A stretch of DNA of 19,427 nt, taken from the NCBI GenBank assembly GCA_030605085.1, contig JAUWBH010000114.1, forward strand, positions 1 to 19,427, in the 5' to 3' direction. The DNA comes from Promethearchaeota archaeon. Its GTDB lineage: Archaea > Asgardarchaeota > Lokiarchaeia > Sigynarchaeales > SOKP01. Below the pieces are notes generated by a model. That model was not told the origin of the DNA and did no database searches. It was given only the letters and a program-made list of their open reading frames with translations. Of the stretch, positions 1 to 9,045 are shown piece after piece; within the stretch, counting starts at the first letter, position 1; each line of letters starts with the position of its first letter. A program made the translations under genes and the position numbers.

Positions 1-1
1 T

Positions 2-2614
2 AATAAAATTCTATCAGATAAGCCAAAAGAAGAATGGGCAAAAACGTTAGAAAACCATATTGATGATGTTCCGGAAGGGGAATTATCGAAAGAAATCAGC
101 GCCGAGCTAAAAAATATAATTGAAATTTATCACAACCTTAAGAATATTTTTTATAGTAATAAAATTTCAAACGAAAGAAAAGTTAAGCTTTTAGCGGAAA
201 TAGGGAAAAAACTCAATCCTAATTATCGCCACCTTTTTGAAGATCTAAGAGACTTTCAAGCAATACACGAGGAATATACAATAAAGGGATACGAAAAAAG
301 TTTAATTATTAAGGGAAGGAGTGTAGCTAAAAAACTTGGAAAAAAATTAGAGTCAATTATAAACGAGACTTTCTTACAAGAGGTTTTAAATGAACAAAAC
401 TCTGATATAAAAAATTTCAAGGAGATTTTAAGGGAAAATCTATATAAAAGTACAATGGTTAGCATAAATGAAAAATCTAAATTAATAAAGAATATCCAAA
501 AGGAGCAACTAAATGAAGAAGATAAAGAAGAGTTAAAACATATATTAAGCAAACTTCCAAAAGAGGAATTAAAATCATTATTAGGTAAGGATTTTATGCA
601 AAATTTTAAGTTAAAAGGCAAGAATTTTTCAACAGATAGTGAAAATATAAAACCTGATGAAAGTGATAAACTTGAAAATAAAGATAAAGAAATTTATTTT
701 AAGCAAAAAGTAATTGAACATTTGAAAAATTTACTTAAATTAATTGATGGTACGATAGATCAAAAAGAGTTTATTCAGTCAAAATCCCTAGAGATATTAG
801 ACGAGTTTATCTCAAGAGCGGAAAATAATGATTTTTATATTCCTAAAAATGCAAATCCTAAAAAAATTGCCGCTACCATTATTTATACCGTTATCGTTTC
901 GAATGAAAGTATGCCTAAAATTAACATGACTCAAATGGGTATTATCGCTGAAATTTTTGAGAGTCATATCAGTTACTTACATAGAAAGTACTTTAGATCT
1001 TTATATCCAAGAGTAGAATTTCGTTTTTCTTCTATTAAAGGATTTAAAAGAATTAGAGATATTATTTCCCTATATTATTTTAAGTTATTAAGGAATATAA
1101 AAATTAAAACATCCGAACTTGTTTCGCAACTAAGAGATAATATTTTAAAAAATGTTGAACTTCCCAATCAATTAACTCAGAAAGATATTAAGATACTTAG
1201 TGAAATGGTAACTCAACATCAAGATACATTTCTCAAATATTTTACCGATTTGGCTGATGTAGTAAAACAATTAATTATTACAAGCAATATTTACAAAAAA
1301 ATTGGTGCTCATTTAATGGTCAAACCTTTAGCTGAACTTTTAAAAAAAAGAGGTATTAATTTATTTCAGACATCTATCGTTTTTTACATTTCACTTAAAG
1401 AGATTTTTAATTTTTTAAAGGAAAAATTTCCAAATTTTTTTCCGATTCGTGCATTTATTCAAGAAAGACTTTCCGTAGAAGATTATGAAAGAATTGTTGG
1501 CAGTAGATTAAAATTATATGCTATAAAAAATATTTATAATGGAAAGTATTTTAAAAATGGATTAAAAGGGAAATGTCCTGATTGCCTAAAAGAAGGATTC
1601 ATCTTAAATACAGATATTTCAAGACTAAAAGCTTTGGAATTTCACCATGGTTCCGATAAAAAAGATAATAATTTTTCAGCAAAAAATTTATATAGATATT
1701 TTCTTAAAAATCAATCTAATCCGCATTTTTTAGAAAATTTAATTAAGATAATGGAATCAGAAAAAGTGGTTCTTTTATGTAGTAATCATCATGCTTTATT
1801 ACACGACAAATATTTCTCCCATTTTAATTATCTTATAAATTGGGAAAATATTTTTTCTTTTCCTGCAGAAGTGATTTATATGATTATAATAACATCAATA
1901 AATAATTATCATAAAACTAAGGATCTCTCTGGCCAAAGTAAGAAAGAAATAAGAAGATTTATTGTAAAAAAATTAAAAAAAAGGTACATTATAGAAATCA
2001 TTTATAAAGGATATTGTCATATCTGTGGAGAATTCAATGCAAGAGAACACCTACCTGCATTTCATTTCAATCATTTATATAAAAAAACAAAAAAAATTAA
2101 AGCTAGCGTGTTGTACAAGTCTTTTTCTTGTTCTAAAATTGTTCGAAAATTAGAGCAAGAAATTGGGGGTTACATTTGCTCGAATTGTCATAGAATTGTT
2201 CATTATGGTAAGTATATTCCTGTGTTAGATAAGATTTATGAAAATAAAAACATGATAAGAAAGATTCTTAACGATTATGATCGTGTTTGTAAAAAATTAC
2301 AACTCATACATTATATAATTTCAGTTGGAGACCCATTAAAGAAATCATCTAAAATTTCTGATAGTTTTGAAAAGTATTTAACTGCTATTTACGAGATTTC
2401 AAAGTCGGGGCGTGATGTTACCAATTCTACCATAGGAGATTATAAAGGATTAGATTCAAGAAGCGTACATTCTTTTTTTAATAGAGATAGTTTTATCAGA
2501 CAATATATAGATATTATAAAGGGAAGACCTAAAAGATATATCTTAAATGATAAAGGGAAAGACCTTGTTTCTTTGATTTCTCATTTTAGAAATTATTATT
2601 CCCAAAACAAGTGA
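2..2614 (+). CDS. Large double HNH-type zinc protein with TFB-cyclin-like segment and C-terminal winged helix (5' partial)
   Basis: The frame is open from base 2, so the ATG at 455 is internal and at least 870 codons are visible; the true start lies left of the window. Residue numbers count from base 2. Residues about 280-336 (IAATIIY, then TQ and IA) resemble a TFB cyclin repeat. A first HNH/treble-clef-like unit has C525-x2-C528, H548-H549 and C593-x2-H596. A second has C672-x2-C675, H688/H691, C726-x2-C729-H730 and H734, the usual HNH metal pattern. Residues about 789-856 look like a DtxR/MarR-type winged helix (EKYLTAIYEI, then ILNDKGKDL). HNH domains usually cut nucleic acid, so a DNA-binding nuclease is the best guess. 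The first unit has His in place of one Cys and may only be structural. Rich in Lys/Ile/Asn. Function beyond this is unknown. Confidence 0.75.
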   Translation, partial: NKILSDKPKEEWAKTLENHIDDVPEGELSKEISAELKNIIEIYHNLKNIFYSNKISNERKVKLLAEIGKKLNPNYRHLFEDLRDFQAIHEEYTIKGYEKSLIIKGRSVAKKLGKKLESIINETFLQEVLNEQNSDIKNFKEILRENLYKSTMVSINEKSKLIKNIQKEQLNEEDKEELKHILSKLPKEELKSLLGKDFMQNFKLKGKNFSTDSENIKPDESDKLENKDKEIYFKQKVIEHLKNLLKLIDGTIDQKEFIQSKSLEILDEFISRAENNDFYIPKNANPKKIAATIIYTVIVSNESMPKINMTQMGIIAEIFESHISYLHRKYFRSLYPRVEFRFSSIKGFKRIRDIISLYYFKLLRNIKIKTSELVSQLRDNILKNVELPNQLTQKDIKILSEMVTQHQDTFLKYFTDLADVVKQLIITSNIYKKIGAHLMVKPLAELLKKRGINLFQTSIVFYISLKEIFNFLKEKFPNFFPIRAFIQERLSVEDYERIVGSRLKLYAIKNIYNGKYFKNGLKGKCPDCLKEGFILNTDISRLKALEFHHGSDKKDNNFSAKNLYRYFLKNQSNPHFLENLIKIMESEKVVLLCSNHHALLHDKYFSHFNYLINWENIFSFPAEVIYMIIITSINNYHKTKDLSGQSKKEIRRFIVKKLKKRYIIEIIYKGYCHICGEFNAREHLPAFHFNHLYKKTKKIKASVLYKSFSCSKIVRKLEQEIGGYICSNCHRIVHYGKYIPVLDKIYENKNMIRKILNDYDRVCKKLQLIHYIISVGDPLKKSSKISDSFEKYLTAIYEISKSGRDVTNSTIGDYKGLDSRSVHSFFNRDSFIRQYIDIIKGRPKRYILNDKGKDLVSLISHFRNYYSQNK

Positions 2615-2629
2615 GATACGGCAGAGATT

Positions 2630-3157
2630 TTGTTTCACGAGTTAGCACCACTTGCGCAATTAAGCGAGCAGGTTTCCGCTATCGACCGCTAGGACATTAA
2701 GTCCAAATTTATAGATAGTGAACTGTTTTATAAGGAAAAGCAAAAAATAATCATAACTATTTATACGGTATATGCGGTTTTGTTTTATATCTTCTTTTTC
2801 ACCGCAATTCTTATAAATCCTGGCCTAATTGGAGAATTACAAGGGGACATTGAAGTAAAATATAGTACAATTATAGTATTGTACGATTTTACAATATTAG
2901 GTACTCTATTAATAACAGGCGTTATATTTGGTCGAGAATCTATGAAATCTGAAAATCCAGAGACTAAATTAAGAGGCAAATTAATCGTGGTTGCTTTTTT
3001 TTCTTATGTTATCGGTATAGGTATAGATGCGGTTCTCGATCATAACTTCTTAACTTTGATGCTTGTGCGAGCGTTAGAGATGTCAAGTGTTATTGAATTT
3101 TACGGAGCCTTTATAATGCCTAAATGGATAAAAAAGCTTTTTATTAGGCAAAAATAA
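2630..3157 (+). pseudogene. Four-helix membrane protein gene interrupted by an in-frame TAG
   Basis: The part that translates without interruption from a TTG at 2780 is 125 residues, but that start cuts through the first membrane helix. The same frame reads upstream through a charged N-terminus (SKFIDSELFYKEKQK) and the first half of the helix with no ATG, GTG or TTG until an in-frame TAG at 2690-2692. Beyond the TAG it stays coding-like back to a TTG at 2630 (FHELAPLAQLSEQ). About four helices are visible, with a GRESMKSENPETKLRGK loop and a basic C-terminal tail. The simplest reading is a membrane protein of unknown function inactivated by one nonsense change. An ATT start at 2696, amber readthrough or a sequencing error are alternatives. 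TAG is the normal stop of dnaK and dnaJ in this window, which argues against general reassignment. Confidence 0.5.
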
Positions 3158-3236
3158 ATTCCTTTTTTTTTATAATTGTGAAAAACTTCTTATAAGTTCA
3201 AGTTTTTATGAAAATTTAAAATTTAAATTTCTTCAA

Positions 3237-3244
3237 TATATAAG
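3237..3244 (+). promoter_or_regulatory. Candidate TATA box for the SIR2-TPR gene
   Basis: TATATAAG lies about 33 nt before the ATG at 3274 in an AT-rich gap. That is the spacing expected for an archaeal TATA box driving a leaderless or short-leader transcript. No clear Shine-Dalgarno precedes the ATG, which fits a short leader. Confidence 0.45.
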
Positions 3245-3273
3245 ATAATAAATCTATTTTTGAGAATTTAAAA

Positions 3274-5376
3274 ATGAAACTTACCAACTTAACGATAAAA
3301 GATTTGTTTACTGACGACGCAAAATTGACCTTTCTGGTTGGAGCTGGGACTTCGGTTGATTCTCCCTCTTGCTTACCCGCAGGACGCCCCATGATGGATG
3401 CAATCATTAGATATACCTGTGCCGAATCAGAGGTTAAAAGAGTTTTGGAATTAGAAGAACTCCGGTTCGAACAACTTGTTGAAATCGTGCGTGATCTCTT
3501 AGATAAGGAGCTTAAAATTATTGACTATTATGGTCAATGTGATAAACCAAACCTTCAACATTATTTTCTTGCTGAGATGATTAAGAAAGGTCATTTTGTC
3601 ATGACGACAAATTTTGATTTTTTAATTGAACATGCGTTACTTTACTTAGAAGTTCCAAAGGAAGAAATTAAAGTAATAATTACAAGAAAGAATTTTCAAA
3701 AATATAATAATCCAAGCGAATTACATGAGCAAGGGATAAAAACTATTTATAAAATACATGGGTCAACTAAGAACATCATTAAAGGAAAGGATACAAGAGA
3801 TTCTTTAATAGCTACAATTCAAGCATTTGGCTCGAATAAAGAAGGATTAAATGTTTTTCAAATTGAGCCTTTTAAGCGCCCTTTATTTGACAACATTTCA
3901 AAGAATCGATCTTTACTAATCATGGGCTATTCTGGAAGCGATGATTTTGATGTTGTTCCCACGCTAAAAGTTCTAAGGGGTCTCCAAAATATTATTTGGA
4001 TTAATTATATAAATGATGATGGGGGTAATGAAAAAATCTATGAAATTGATATCGATTCAACTAATAATTTAAGTAAAGTCGATCAAATACTTATAGAAAT
4101 TCACCGTATGAATAGTGCAGCCCATATTTATCGTGCCGATGCAAATACAACGAGAATGATTAAAGAAATATTCGAAATCAAGCCAAAAATAAGCCCAGAA
4201 AACTTTTCAGCGAGCCCAATGGAATGGTTGAAGGAAAATGTCAAACCTCCAGATGAATTTTTGGAGTATTATATTCCTTATAAGATTTATTTTGATTTTG
4301 ATATGTATAATGATGCAATGAGGTGTTTAAAAGCAATAGTCCATAAGGCCGAAGAATCAGATAGTAAATCTTGGAAAGCTATTGCAATTACTAGCATTGG
4401 ACTTATTCATAAATGGCAGGGGAACTATTCGGAGGCTTTGAAGCTGTATGAAGAGGCTTTAAAGTTGGACGATCAATTAGGAAATTTATCAAACAAGGTC
4501 ACAGATCTTAATAATATAGGGGAGATTCATAGAGCAAAGGGTAACTATCCGGAAGCATTGAAAATGTATCAAGAATCCTTAAAGATTGCCGAAAAATTGA
4601 ACGATTTAGAAAGAAAAGCAGTCGCTCTAAATAATATTGCAGCGATTCGTTTTTCACTTGGGAACTTACTGGAAGCATTGAAACTGTTCGAAGAGACATT
4701 AAAGATTTACGAACAATTGGGAGATTTGATGAATAAATCCATCGCTTTAAACAACATAGGGATGGTTTATCATAGTCAATGGAATTTCCCAGAAGCCTTG
4801 AAGCGATACGAGTTAGCGTTAATGATTGCCGAACAATTAGGGGATTTATCAGAGAAAGCCACTCGTCTTAACAATATTGGAGAAATTTACAGAGAAAATG
4901 GACACTATCAAGAAGCTTTGAAATATTATATAGAGGCGTTAGGGATTGCCGAACAATTGCAGGATCTGTCGGGGAAAGCCATCTACCTTAATAATGTAGG
5001 GTTAGTCTATAAAGCGCTTGGAAATTATTCGGAGGCATTGAAATTATATAAAGAAGCGTTAAAAATTGACGATCACTTAGAAAATTTATCAAATAAAGCT
5101 GCAGATCTTAACAACATTGGAGAACTATATTTTTTACAAGAAAATTATCAAGAGGCGCTGAAATGGTACGAAAAGGCTCTAGAAATTGACGAAAAATTGG
5201 GCGAATCGTCGGGAAAAGCGTTACGTCTTTTTTGGCTCGGGACAATTTACGCTAAAATGGAAGAAAAAACAAAATCACTTAAATATTTAGAGCAAGCATT
5301 TACAATTTATAACGATTTAGGTTTGACAAATATGATAAATGCGGTACAAGAAAGTATTAAAGGTTTAAAGGGTTAA
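3274..5376 (+). CDS. SIR2-like NAD-binding domain fused to eight TPR repeats
   Basis: 700 residues. The N-terminal SIR2_2-type Rossmann domain shows GAGTS (about 23-27), TTNFD (111-115, the Asn/Asp NAD-site motif), KIHGS (160-164, the catalytic-type His) and GYSGSDD (218-224). After a linker of about 80-90 residues come eight uninterrupted 40-residue kinesin-light-chain-type TPRs at 368-687, each starting near K-A-x-x-L-N-N-I-G. In known prokaryotic immune systems, SIR2 domains of this branch deplete NAD+ when a sensor domain detects infection; TPRs are typical sensing or scaffolding partners. An abortive-infection role is therefore plausible but inferred; a protein deacylase or regulatory role is possible. 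It has its own TATA box and is followed by the deleted remnant of a paralog. The catalytic motifs look intact. Confidence 0.85.
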   Translation: MKLTNLTIKDLFTDDAKLTFLVGAGTSVDSPSCLPAGRPMMDAIIRYTCAESEVKRVLELEELRFEQLVEIVRDLLDKELKIIDYYGQCDKPNLQHYFLAEMIKKGHFVMTTNFDFLIEHALLYLEVPKEEIKVIITRKNFQKYNNPSELHEQGIKTIYKIHGSTKNIIKGKDTRDSLIATIQAFGSNKEGLNVFQIEPFKRPLFDNISKNRSLLIMGYSGSDDFDVVPTLKVLRGLQNIIWINYINDDGGNEKIYEIDIDSTNNLSKVDQILIEIHRMNSAAHIYRADANTTRMIKEIFEIKPKISPENFSASPMEWLKENVKPPDEFLEYYIPYKIYFDFDMYNDAMRCLKAIVHKAEESDSKSWKAIAITSIGLIHKWQGNYSEALKLYEEALKLDDQLGNLSNKVTDLNNIGEIHRAKGNYPEALKMYQESLKIAEKLNDLERKAVALNNIAAIRFSLGNLLEALKLFEETLKIYEQLGDLMNKSIALNNIGMVYHSQWNFPEALKRYELALMIAEQLGDLSEKATRLNNIGEIYRENGHYQEALKYYIEALGIAEQLQDLSGKAIYLNNVGLVYKALGNYSEALKLYKEALKIDDHLENLSNKAADLNNIGELYFLQENYQEALKWYEKALEIDEKLGESSGKALRLFWLGTIYAKMEEKTKSLKYLEQAFTIYNDLGLTNMINAVQESIKGLKG
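4375..5334 (+). repeat. Eight tandem 120-bp TPR-coding units
   Basis: Eight consecutive 120-bp units encode 40-residue TPRs with no gaps between them. The best-conserved stretches encode LNNIG, EALK and the junction near K-A. The units have diverged at the DNA level, so the array is old, but its period offers homology for copy-number change by recombination. Confidence 0.9.
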
Positions 5377-5484
5377 TTATCGTCTATTGATATTATTTTC
5401 CCATTTGCTCAACTTTATTAATTTTATTTATAATATTAAGTTTATAACGAATTGAAATAGTTTAAATAATTTAAGAACGAAATT

Positions 5485-5678
5485 ATGAAAACTACAAACC
5501 TAACGATAAAAGATTTATGGCGATATGTTTTTGGTGGCTTGGGACGATTTATACTGATATGAAGGAACAATCAGAAGCACTTAAAAGTTTGGACCAAGCC
5601 CTAGCAATCTATCAAGAATTGGGCATGACAGACGAAGTTAACGGAGTTCAGAAAAGAATTAATACTTTAAAGGGCTGA
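5485..5678 (+). pseudogene. Internally deleted paralog of the SIR2-TPR gene
   Basis: The ATG at 5485 begins MKTTNLTIKDLW, nearly the N-terminus of the intact upstream gene (MKLTNLTIKDLF). At about 5518-5520 the sequence jumps, in another frame, to the very end of such a gene: WLGTIYTDMKEQSEALKSL, then a tail closing in INTLKG, against WLGTIYAKMEEKTKSLKYL and a tail closing in IKGLKG in the intact copy. The bases after both stops also match (ATTATCGT). So a second tandem copy lost all but about 12 N-terminal and about 54 C-terminal codons by an out-of-frame deletion. Read from 5485 the frame ends at 5562. The differences show the copies had diverged before the deletion. The bases around it (5377-5484 and 5679-5718) hold nothing else I recognise. 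Confidence 0.85.
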
Positions 5679-5718
5679 TTATCGTTTATCCCAAATCTAA
5701 ATAACAAGGTATAAAAAA

Positions 5719-6900
5719 TTGATATTATCAAAGAAAGCCGTTATATTAATACTTATTTCTGTTTTAATTGCCAATACAACCGGGATGGGCGTATTTTCTT
5801 ATGCTCCTAGATATTTATTATATTTAAATGTTGATGTAATTATTATCCAACTTGTATTAACTTTTTTTATCCTCACAACTGTGATATTTCCCCCATTAAT
5901 AGGTAAATTTTCAGATAAAATCCAGCATAGAGCAAAGCTTTTTAAATTTGGGGCAGTTGGAGTGAGTTTTATCTTTCTCTTGTTTTCTACAACAATTACT
6001 TTAGTTTTTTTTGTCGTTTTATTGTTTTTATATGGATTTTTTGGTATTTTTGCTCGATTAAAATTTGTACTCTATGCGGAGTTAGTAGAAAACGATCATC
6101 GTTATATTGCTTATTATGCTGCTATAACAGCTCTAGGATGGTTTTTAGGGGCCTTCTCAACAGGAATTTTTGTTGATATGTTTGGAATTGATCAATATTT
6201 TCAATATCTACTAATAATTTCTTTACTAAACCTTATTATTATTATGTTTATTAAGGAAAATAGATCGTTAATCCTGGAACGCCATGAAAAAGAGAACCTC
6301 GAAAATTTAAATGATATCATTCTAAATAAAGAGAATGAAATAAATCCTATTTCTCGTTCCATTTATCCGAGTTTATTTCTCCGAAATTTCGGTGTTAGAC
6401 CAATTTTAGCTGTTCTCGCCATATTAATGTTTTTTCACATTTCCAGCGATACTGAAATAGGTTTTCTGATAGGGATAAACTTTTTAATTCAATTTTTTCT
6501 AAACATCTTGCTAGGACATGTTATCACCGATAAAAATTTAAAATCGATAATGATTATCGGTTATATTTTAAGCGCAATTACAATTTTGGGATGGATTTTA
6601 GCTACGGAATTCTGGAGTTTTTTACTCGTTCAAATTTTAATTTCACTCTCTTTTGCCATGTTCATGACAGGAACTCAGATATATGTTTCAAAAAATACGA
6701 CTCCAAAAAATAAAGGGAAATATATCGGATATATGAATACGAGCTCTCAATTAGGCTCCTTTTCGGGAGGATTAACCTTTAGCCTATTACTTGTGGTGTA
6801 TTCTGGCAATTATTATATAAGTATGATATTCATGATTGCATTTCCAGCGTTGTCTGCATTAGTCATAGCATTGAAGTTTGAGAATAAAGAAGAAAAATAA
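5719..6900 (+). CDS. MFS-type transporter, 12 membrane helices
   Basis: 393 residues with about twelve hydrophobic helices in two groups of six, split by a cytoplasmic loop of about 60 residues rich in Glu/Asn/Lys (roughly 180-240). The segment GKFSDKIQHRAKLF after helix 2 is a degenerate MFS motif A (GxxxDxxGRRxxL). Start: TTG at 5719, because a stop lies at 5698 and an AAGG-containing sequence sits about 10 nt before the TTG. Substrate unknown; drug or metabolite efflux would be typical. It converges with the aldo/keto reductase gene, leaving only 27 nt between them. It is not clearly related to the second MFS protein at 7903-9045. Confidence 0.8.
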   Translation: MILSKKAVILILISVLIANTTGMGVFSYAPRYLLYLNVDVIIIQLVLTFFILTTVIFPPLIGKFSDKIQHRAKLFKFGAVGVSFIFLLFSTTITLVFFVVLLFLYGFFGIFARLKFVLYAELVENDHRYIAYYAAITALGWFLGAFSTGIFVDMFGIDQYFQYLLIISLLNLIIIMFIKENRSLILERHEKENLENLNDIILNKENEINPISRSIYPSLFLRNFGVRPILAVLAILMFFHISSDTEIGFLIGINFLIQFFLNILLGHVITDKNLKSIMIIGYILSAITILGWILATEFWSFLLVQILISLSFAMFMTGTQIYVSKNTTPKNKGKYIGYMNTSSQLGSFSGGLTFSLLLVVYSGNYYISMIFMIAFPALSALVIALKFENKEEK

Positions 6901-6927
6901 GGCAATATTCTAAAATTAAAAGTAAAA

Positions 6928-7788
6928 TTACTCCGGAAATAATGGTTGCAATTTATGTTCTCTTGCCATATTAATGATCTTTTCTTGTTCTTCGTCGTTG
7001 AGTTTCCGATAGCGTTTTACTGCGTCTAAAACCAACGGCCATAACCTCACATCACAGGGTAGAGAATATGTTGTTACTCCCTCTTGAGATAAGGTAAACC
7101 ACACGGCTTGATCGACTAATTCCTGTTCATCGAGAGGGTCATACCAAGTATTGTAAGTGTTCTTACCCGTCCACCGACCTTTAGAAATTGCCTTAATAGC
7201 GGTAACGCCAATATTTCTATCTCGTGCCATCTGAAGAACTGTCCTGAAATCGTTGACTGGATTAGGATTTACTAGGGCAGCAACATATACGGGCAATAGG
7301 ATTGTGTCAAAATCGTCAGATAACTCGAGGGCTTTCTGGAGTACTTTTACATCATTATGTCCCGTTATACCAATATGCTTTATTAAACCTGTTTCCTTGG
7401 CCTCTTTAAAGGCTTCCATTGCTCCTCCCTTTCCAAGAATCTGGCGTAATTCCTCCATTGAGGATACGGCGTGGAACTGGTACAAATCAAAATAAGTGGT
7501 GCCAAGCCGTTCCAACGATCTTTTGAGCAGCCTCCACGCCCCTCTCTTGTTTCTTCTTAAAGTTTTCTCAGCCAGAAAAAATTGGTTTCTGTATTTTTCT
7601 ACCCACGGATTAAGTCGTATTTCTGCTTTTCCATATGTTGGAGCAACATCGATCATATTAATTCCGTTATCCATCGCGAGATTAATAGCCTTATCAGCTT
7701 CTTCTTGTTCAACATATCCGAGTCCACATCCACCCATCGCAATAATAGACACTTTAGTCCCAATTTTACCAAAAGTACGAGTTTCCAT
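6928..7788 (-). CDS. Aldo/keto reductase
   Basis: 286 residues, a single TIM-barrel aldo/keto reductase. The catalytic tetrad is visible: D47 and Y52 (IDVAPTYG), K75 (LAEKT) and H106 (LYQFHA). The N-terminal FGKIGTKVSIIAMGGCGLG is the usual first strand, and KHIGITGHND the mid-barrel NAD(P) region. It should reduce an aldehyde or ketone with NAD(P)H in the cytoplasm; the substrate cannot be told. There is no C-terminal ferredoxin-like Cys cluster, unlike some archaeal relatives. Start ATG at 7788; a TATA-like box lies about 22-30 nt upstream. It may be monocistronic, as 114 nt separate it from the next upstream minus-strand gene. Confidence 0.9.
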   Translation of the reverse strand: METRTFGKIGTKVSIIAMGGCGLGYVEQEEADKAINLAMDNGINMIDVAPTYGKAEIRLNPWVEKYRNQFFLAEKTLRRNKRGAWRLLKRSLERLGTTYFDLYQFHAVSSMEELRQILGKGGAMEAFKEAKETGLIKHIGITGHNDVKVLQKALELSDDFDTILLPVYVAALVNPNPVNDFRTVLQMARDRNIGVTAIKAISKGRWTGKNTYNTWYDPLDEQELVDQAVWFTLSQEGVTTYSLPCDVRLWPLVLDAVKRYRKLNDEEQEKIINMAREHKLQPLFPE

Positions 7789-7809
7789 TAAATTATCTTA
7801 CTATCTCTA

Positions 7810-7818
7810 TTTATTATA
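7810..7818 (-). promoter_or_regulatory. Candidate TATA box for the aldo/keto reductase gene
   Basis: On the minus strand TATAATAAA lies about 22-30 nt before the ATG at 7788, the position expected for an archaeal TATA box with a leaderless or very short-leader transcript. Judged by eye only. Confidence 0.35.
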
Positions 7819-7902
7819 CAAAGTCGATATAATCATAAATTTTTACCATCCTTAAAATTTCACCTATTATATTTTATAATGTTTACATTGCTACTTCTTA
7901 AT

Positions 7903-9045
7903 TTAATGCTGCTGTCTACGGAATATGTGGTGAAAATGTTCAAAATAAAGATTTATTAAAAAGAGAGCGAACGAAATACCAGCAAATATCAAAAAAGGGA
8001 GAATAGGAGAAATCTCACCTAATAATCCCGCAAAGATAGGAGTTAGTGCGCTTCCTAACCCCACCGCGCTCTCAAAGAATCCTGCTTTAGAACCTTTTAC
8101 TTCATTTTCTTGATGCATTAGTAGCAGTTCAAGCGACGATTTATATATTAAACCGCTAAGAACTCCAAGCAATATAAAGATTCCAATTACAAAAATCATT
8201 GATTTGACTATGGTTAATAATAGCAATAAAATTGAAATAAAAGCGTAAGAATAGGTAATTCTTTTCAACGAGCTTTCAATATATCGACTAAATACGAAAT
8301 ATACAGTTCGGCCTATACCGAGAGAAAATAAGATTACTCCTACGATTGTCCCCGTAAAATTCAGTCCTTCTGGTCGAGACGCATAGTCTACAAAATAAGT
8401 GTTAGCAAGTTTACCGATTAATGCGTAAATAAACACTCCAAATAGAATTCTGACTGATAAAATATTAATTCCTTTTTTATTTGTGCTATATTTCTCTTCA
8501 TTTTTATCTTTCCCAGGAATATTATTCTTTTTTTTTGTATCGCTTTCATTCTTTTTTAATTTTGGCAAGAACAAGATGACGGATGAAAACGCTGATATGT
8601 AAACAAAAAACGCAAGAAAGAAAGCCATTTGAATGTAATAATCTGAAAAAACACCCCCTAAAAGAGGTCCTATCATAAAACCTATGCTCCATGCTATGCA
8701 AAAACTTGAAATTCCTCTTTGATGCGCCATTTTTGATTCGCTGGTATTTTCTGAGATGTAAGACTCAACGGCTGGCCAAAAGAAACCGTATGCGCATCCC
8801 AATGCCATTTGACCTATTATCAGTTCCAGAATAGACGAAACAACAAATATATAATACAAAGCAACCCCCATTTGTCCTATAGTAGCAAAAAATAAGCTTC
8901 GTTTTCTTGGCATTTTATCACCCAACCTTCCTAAAACGACCGCCATAATAAGATAGGAGAGCCCATACGCGCCACCAATTAGGCCACTTTGAGTAGGAGT
9001 TGTACCTAGCTTTACACCATACAAAACGCTCGTAGTCAAAAGCAA
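7903..9045 (-). CDS. MFS-type transporter (start uncertain)
   Basis: At least 380 residues. An MFS motif A is clear (GRLGDKMPRKRSLFF, about 40-54), followed by helices with GCAYGFFWPAVESY and GFMIGPLLGG, a Lys/Asn-rich central loop (about 165-195) and a second six-helix half. It matches the sugar/drug-efflux type of major facilitator. The only canonical start in frame is the TTG at 9045, which falls inside the first helix (the frame reads NLG just before LLTTSVLYG). The frame stays open up to 9108 without ATG, GTG or TTG, so either a rare start (ATT/ATA) is used or the 5' end is damaged. The membrane protein gene upstream ends at 9115, and the two probably share a transcript. Confidence 0.75.
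   Translation of the reverse strand: MLLTTSVLYGVKLGTTPTQSGLIGGAYGLSYLIMAVVLGRLGDKMPRKRSLFFATIGQMGVALYYIFVVSSILELIIGQMALGCAYGFFWPAVESYISENTSESKMAHQRGISSFCIAWSIGFMIGPLLGGVFSDYYIQMAFFLAFFVYISAFSSVILFLPKLKKNESDTKKKNNIPGKDKNEEKYSTNKKGINILSVRILFGVFIYALIGKLANTYFVDYASRPEGLNFTGTIVGVILFSLGIGRTVYFVFSRYIESSLKRITYSYAFISILLLLLTIVKSMIFVIGIFILLGVLSGLIYKSSLELLLMHQENEVKGSKAGFFESAVGLGSALTPIFAGLLGEISPILPFLIFAGISFALFLINLYFEHFHHIFRRQQH

Noticed and set aside
455..457. ATG at 455 as start of the HNH-type protein
   Set aside because: The frame is open and coding-like for 151 codons upstream to the window edge, so this Met is internal.
256..621. Minus-strand 121-codon ORF
   Set aside because: Antisense of the open HNH-protein frame, Phe/Ser-rich as expected for the reverse of Lys/Glu-rich coding.
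4375..5334. Regular 120-bp repeats that could suggest a CRISPR or satellite
   Set aside because: The period is fully explained by eight 40-residue TPRs in one open frame; no unique spacers. No CRISPR array is visible in the window.
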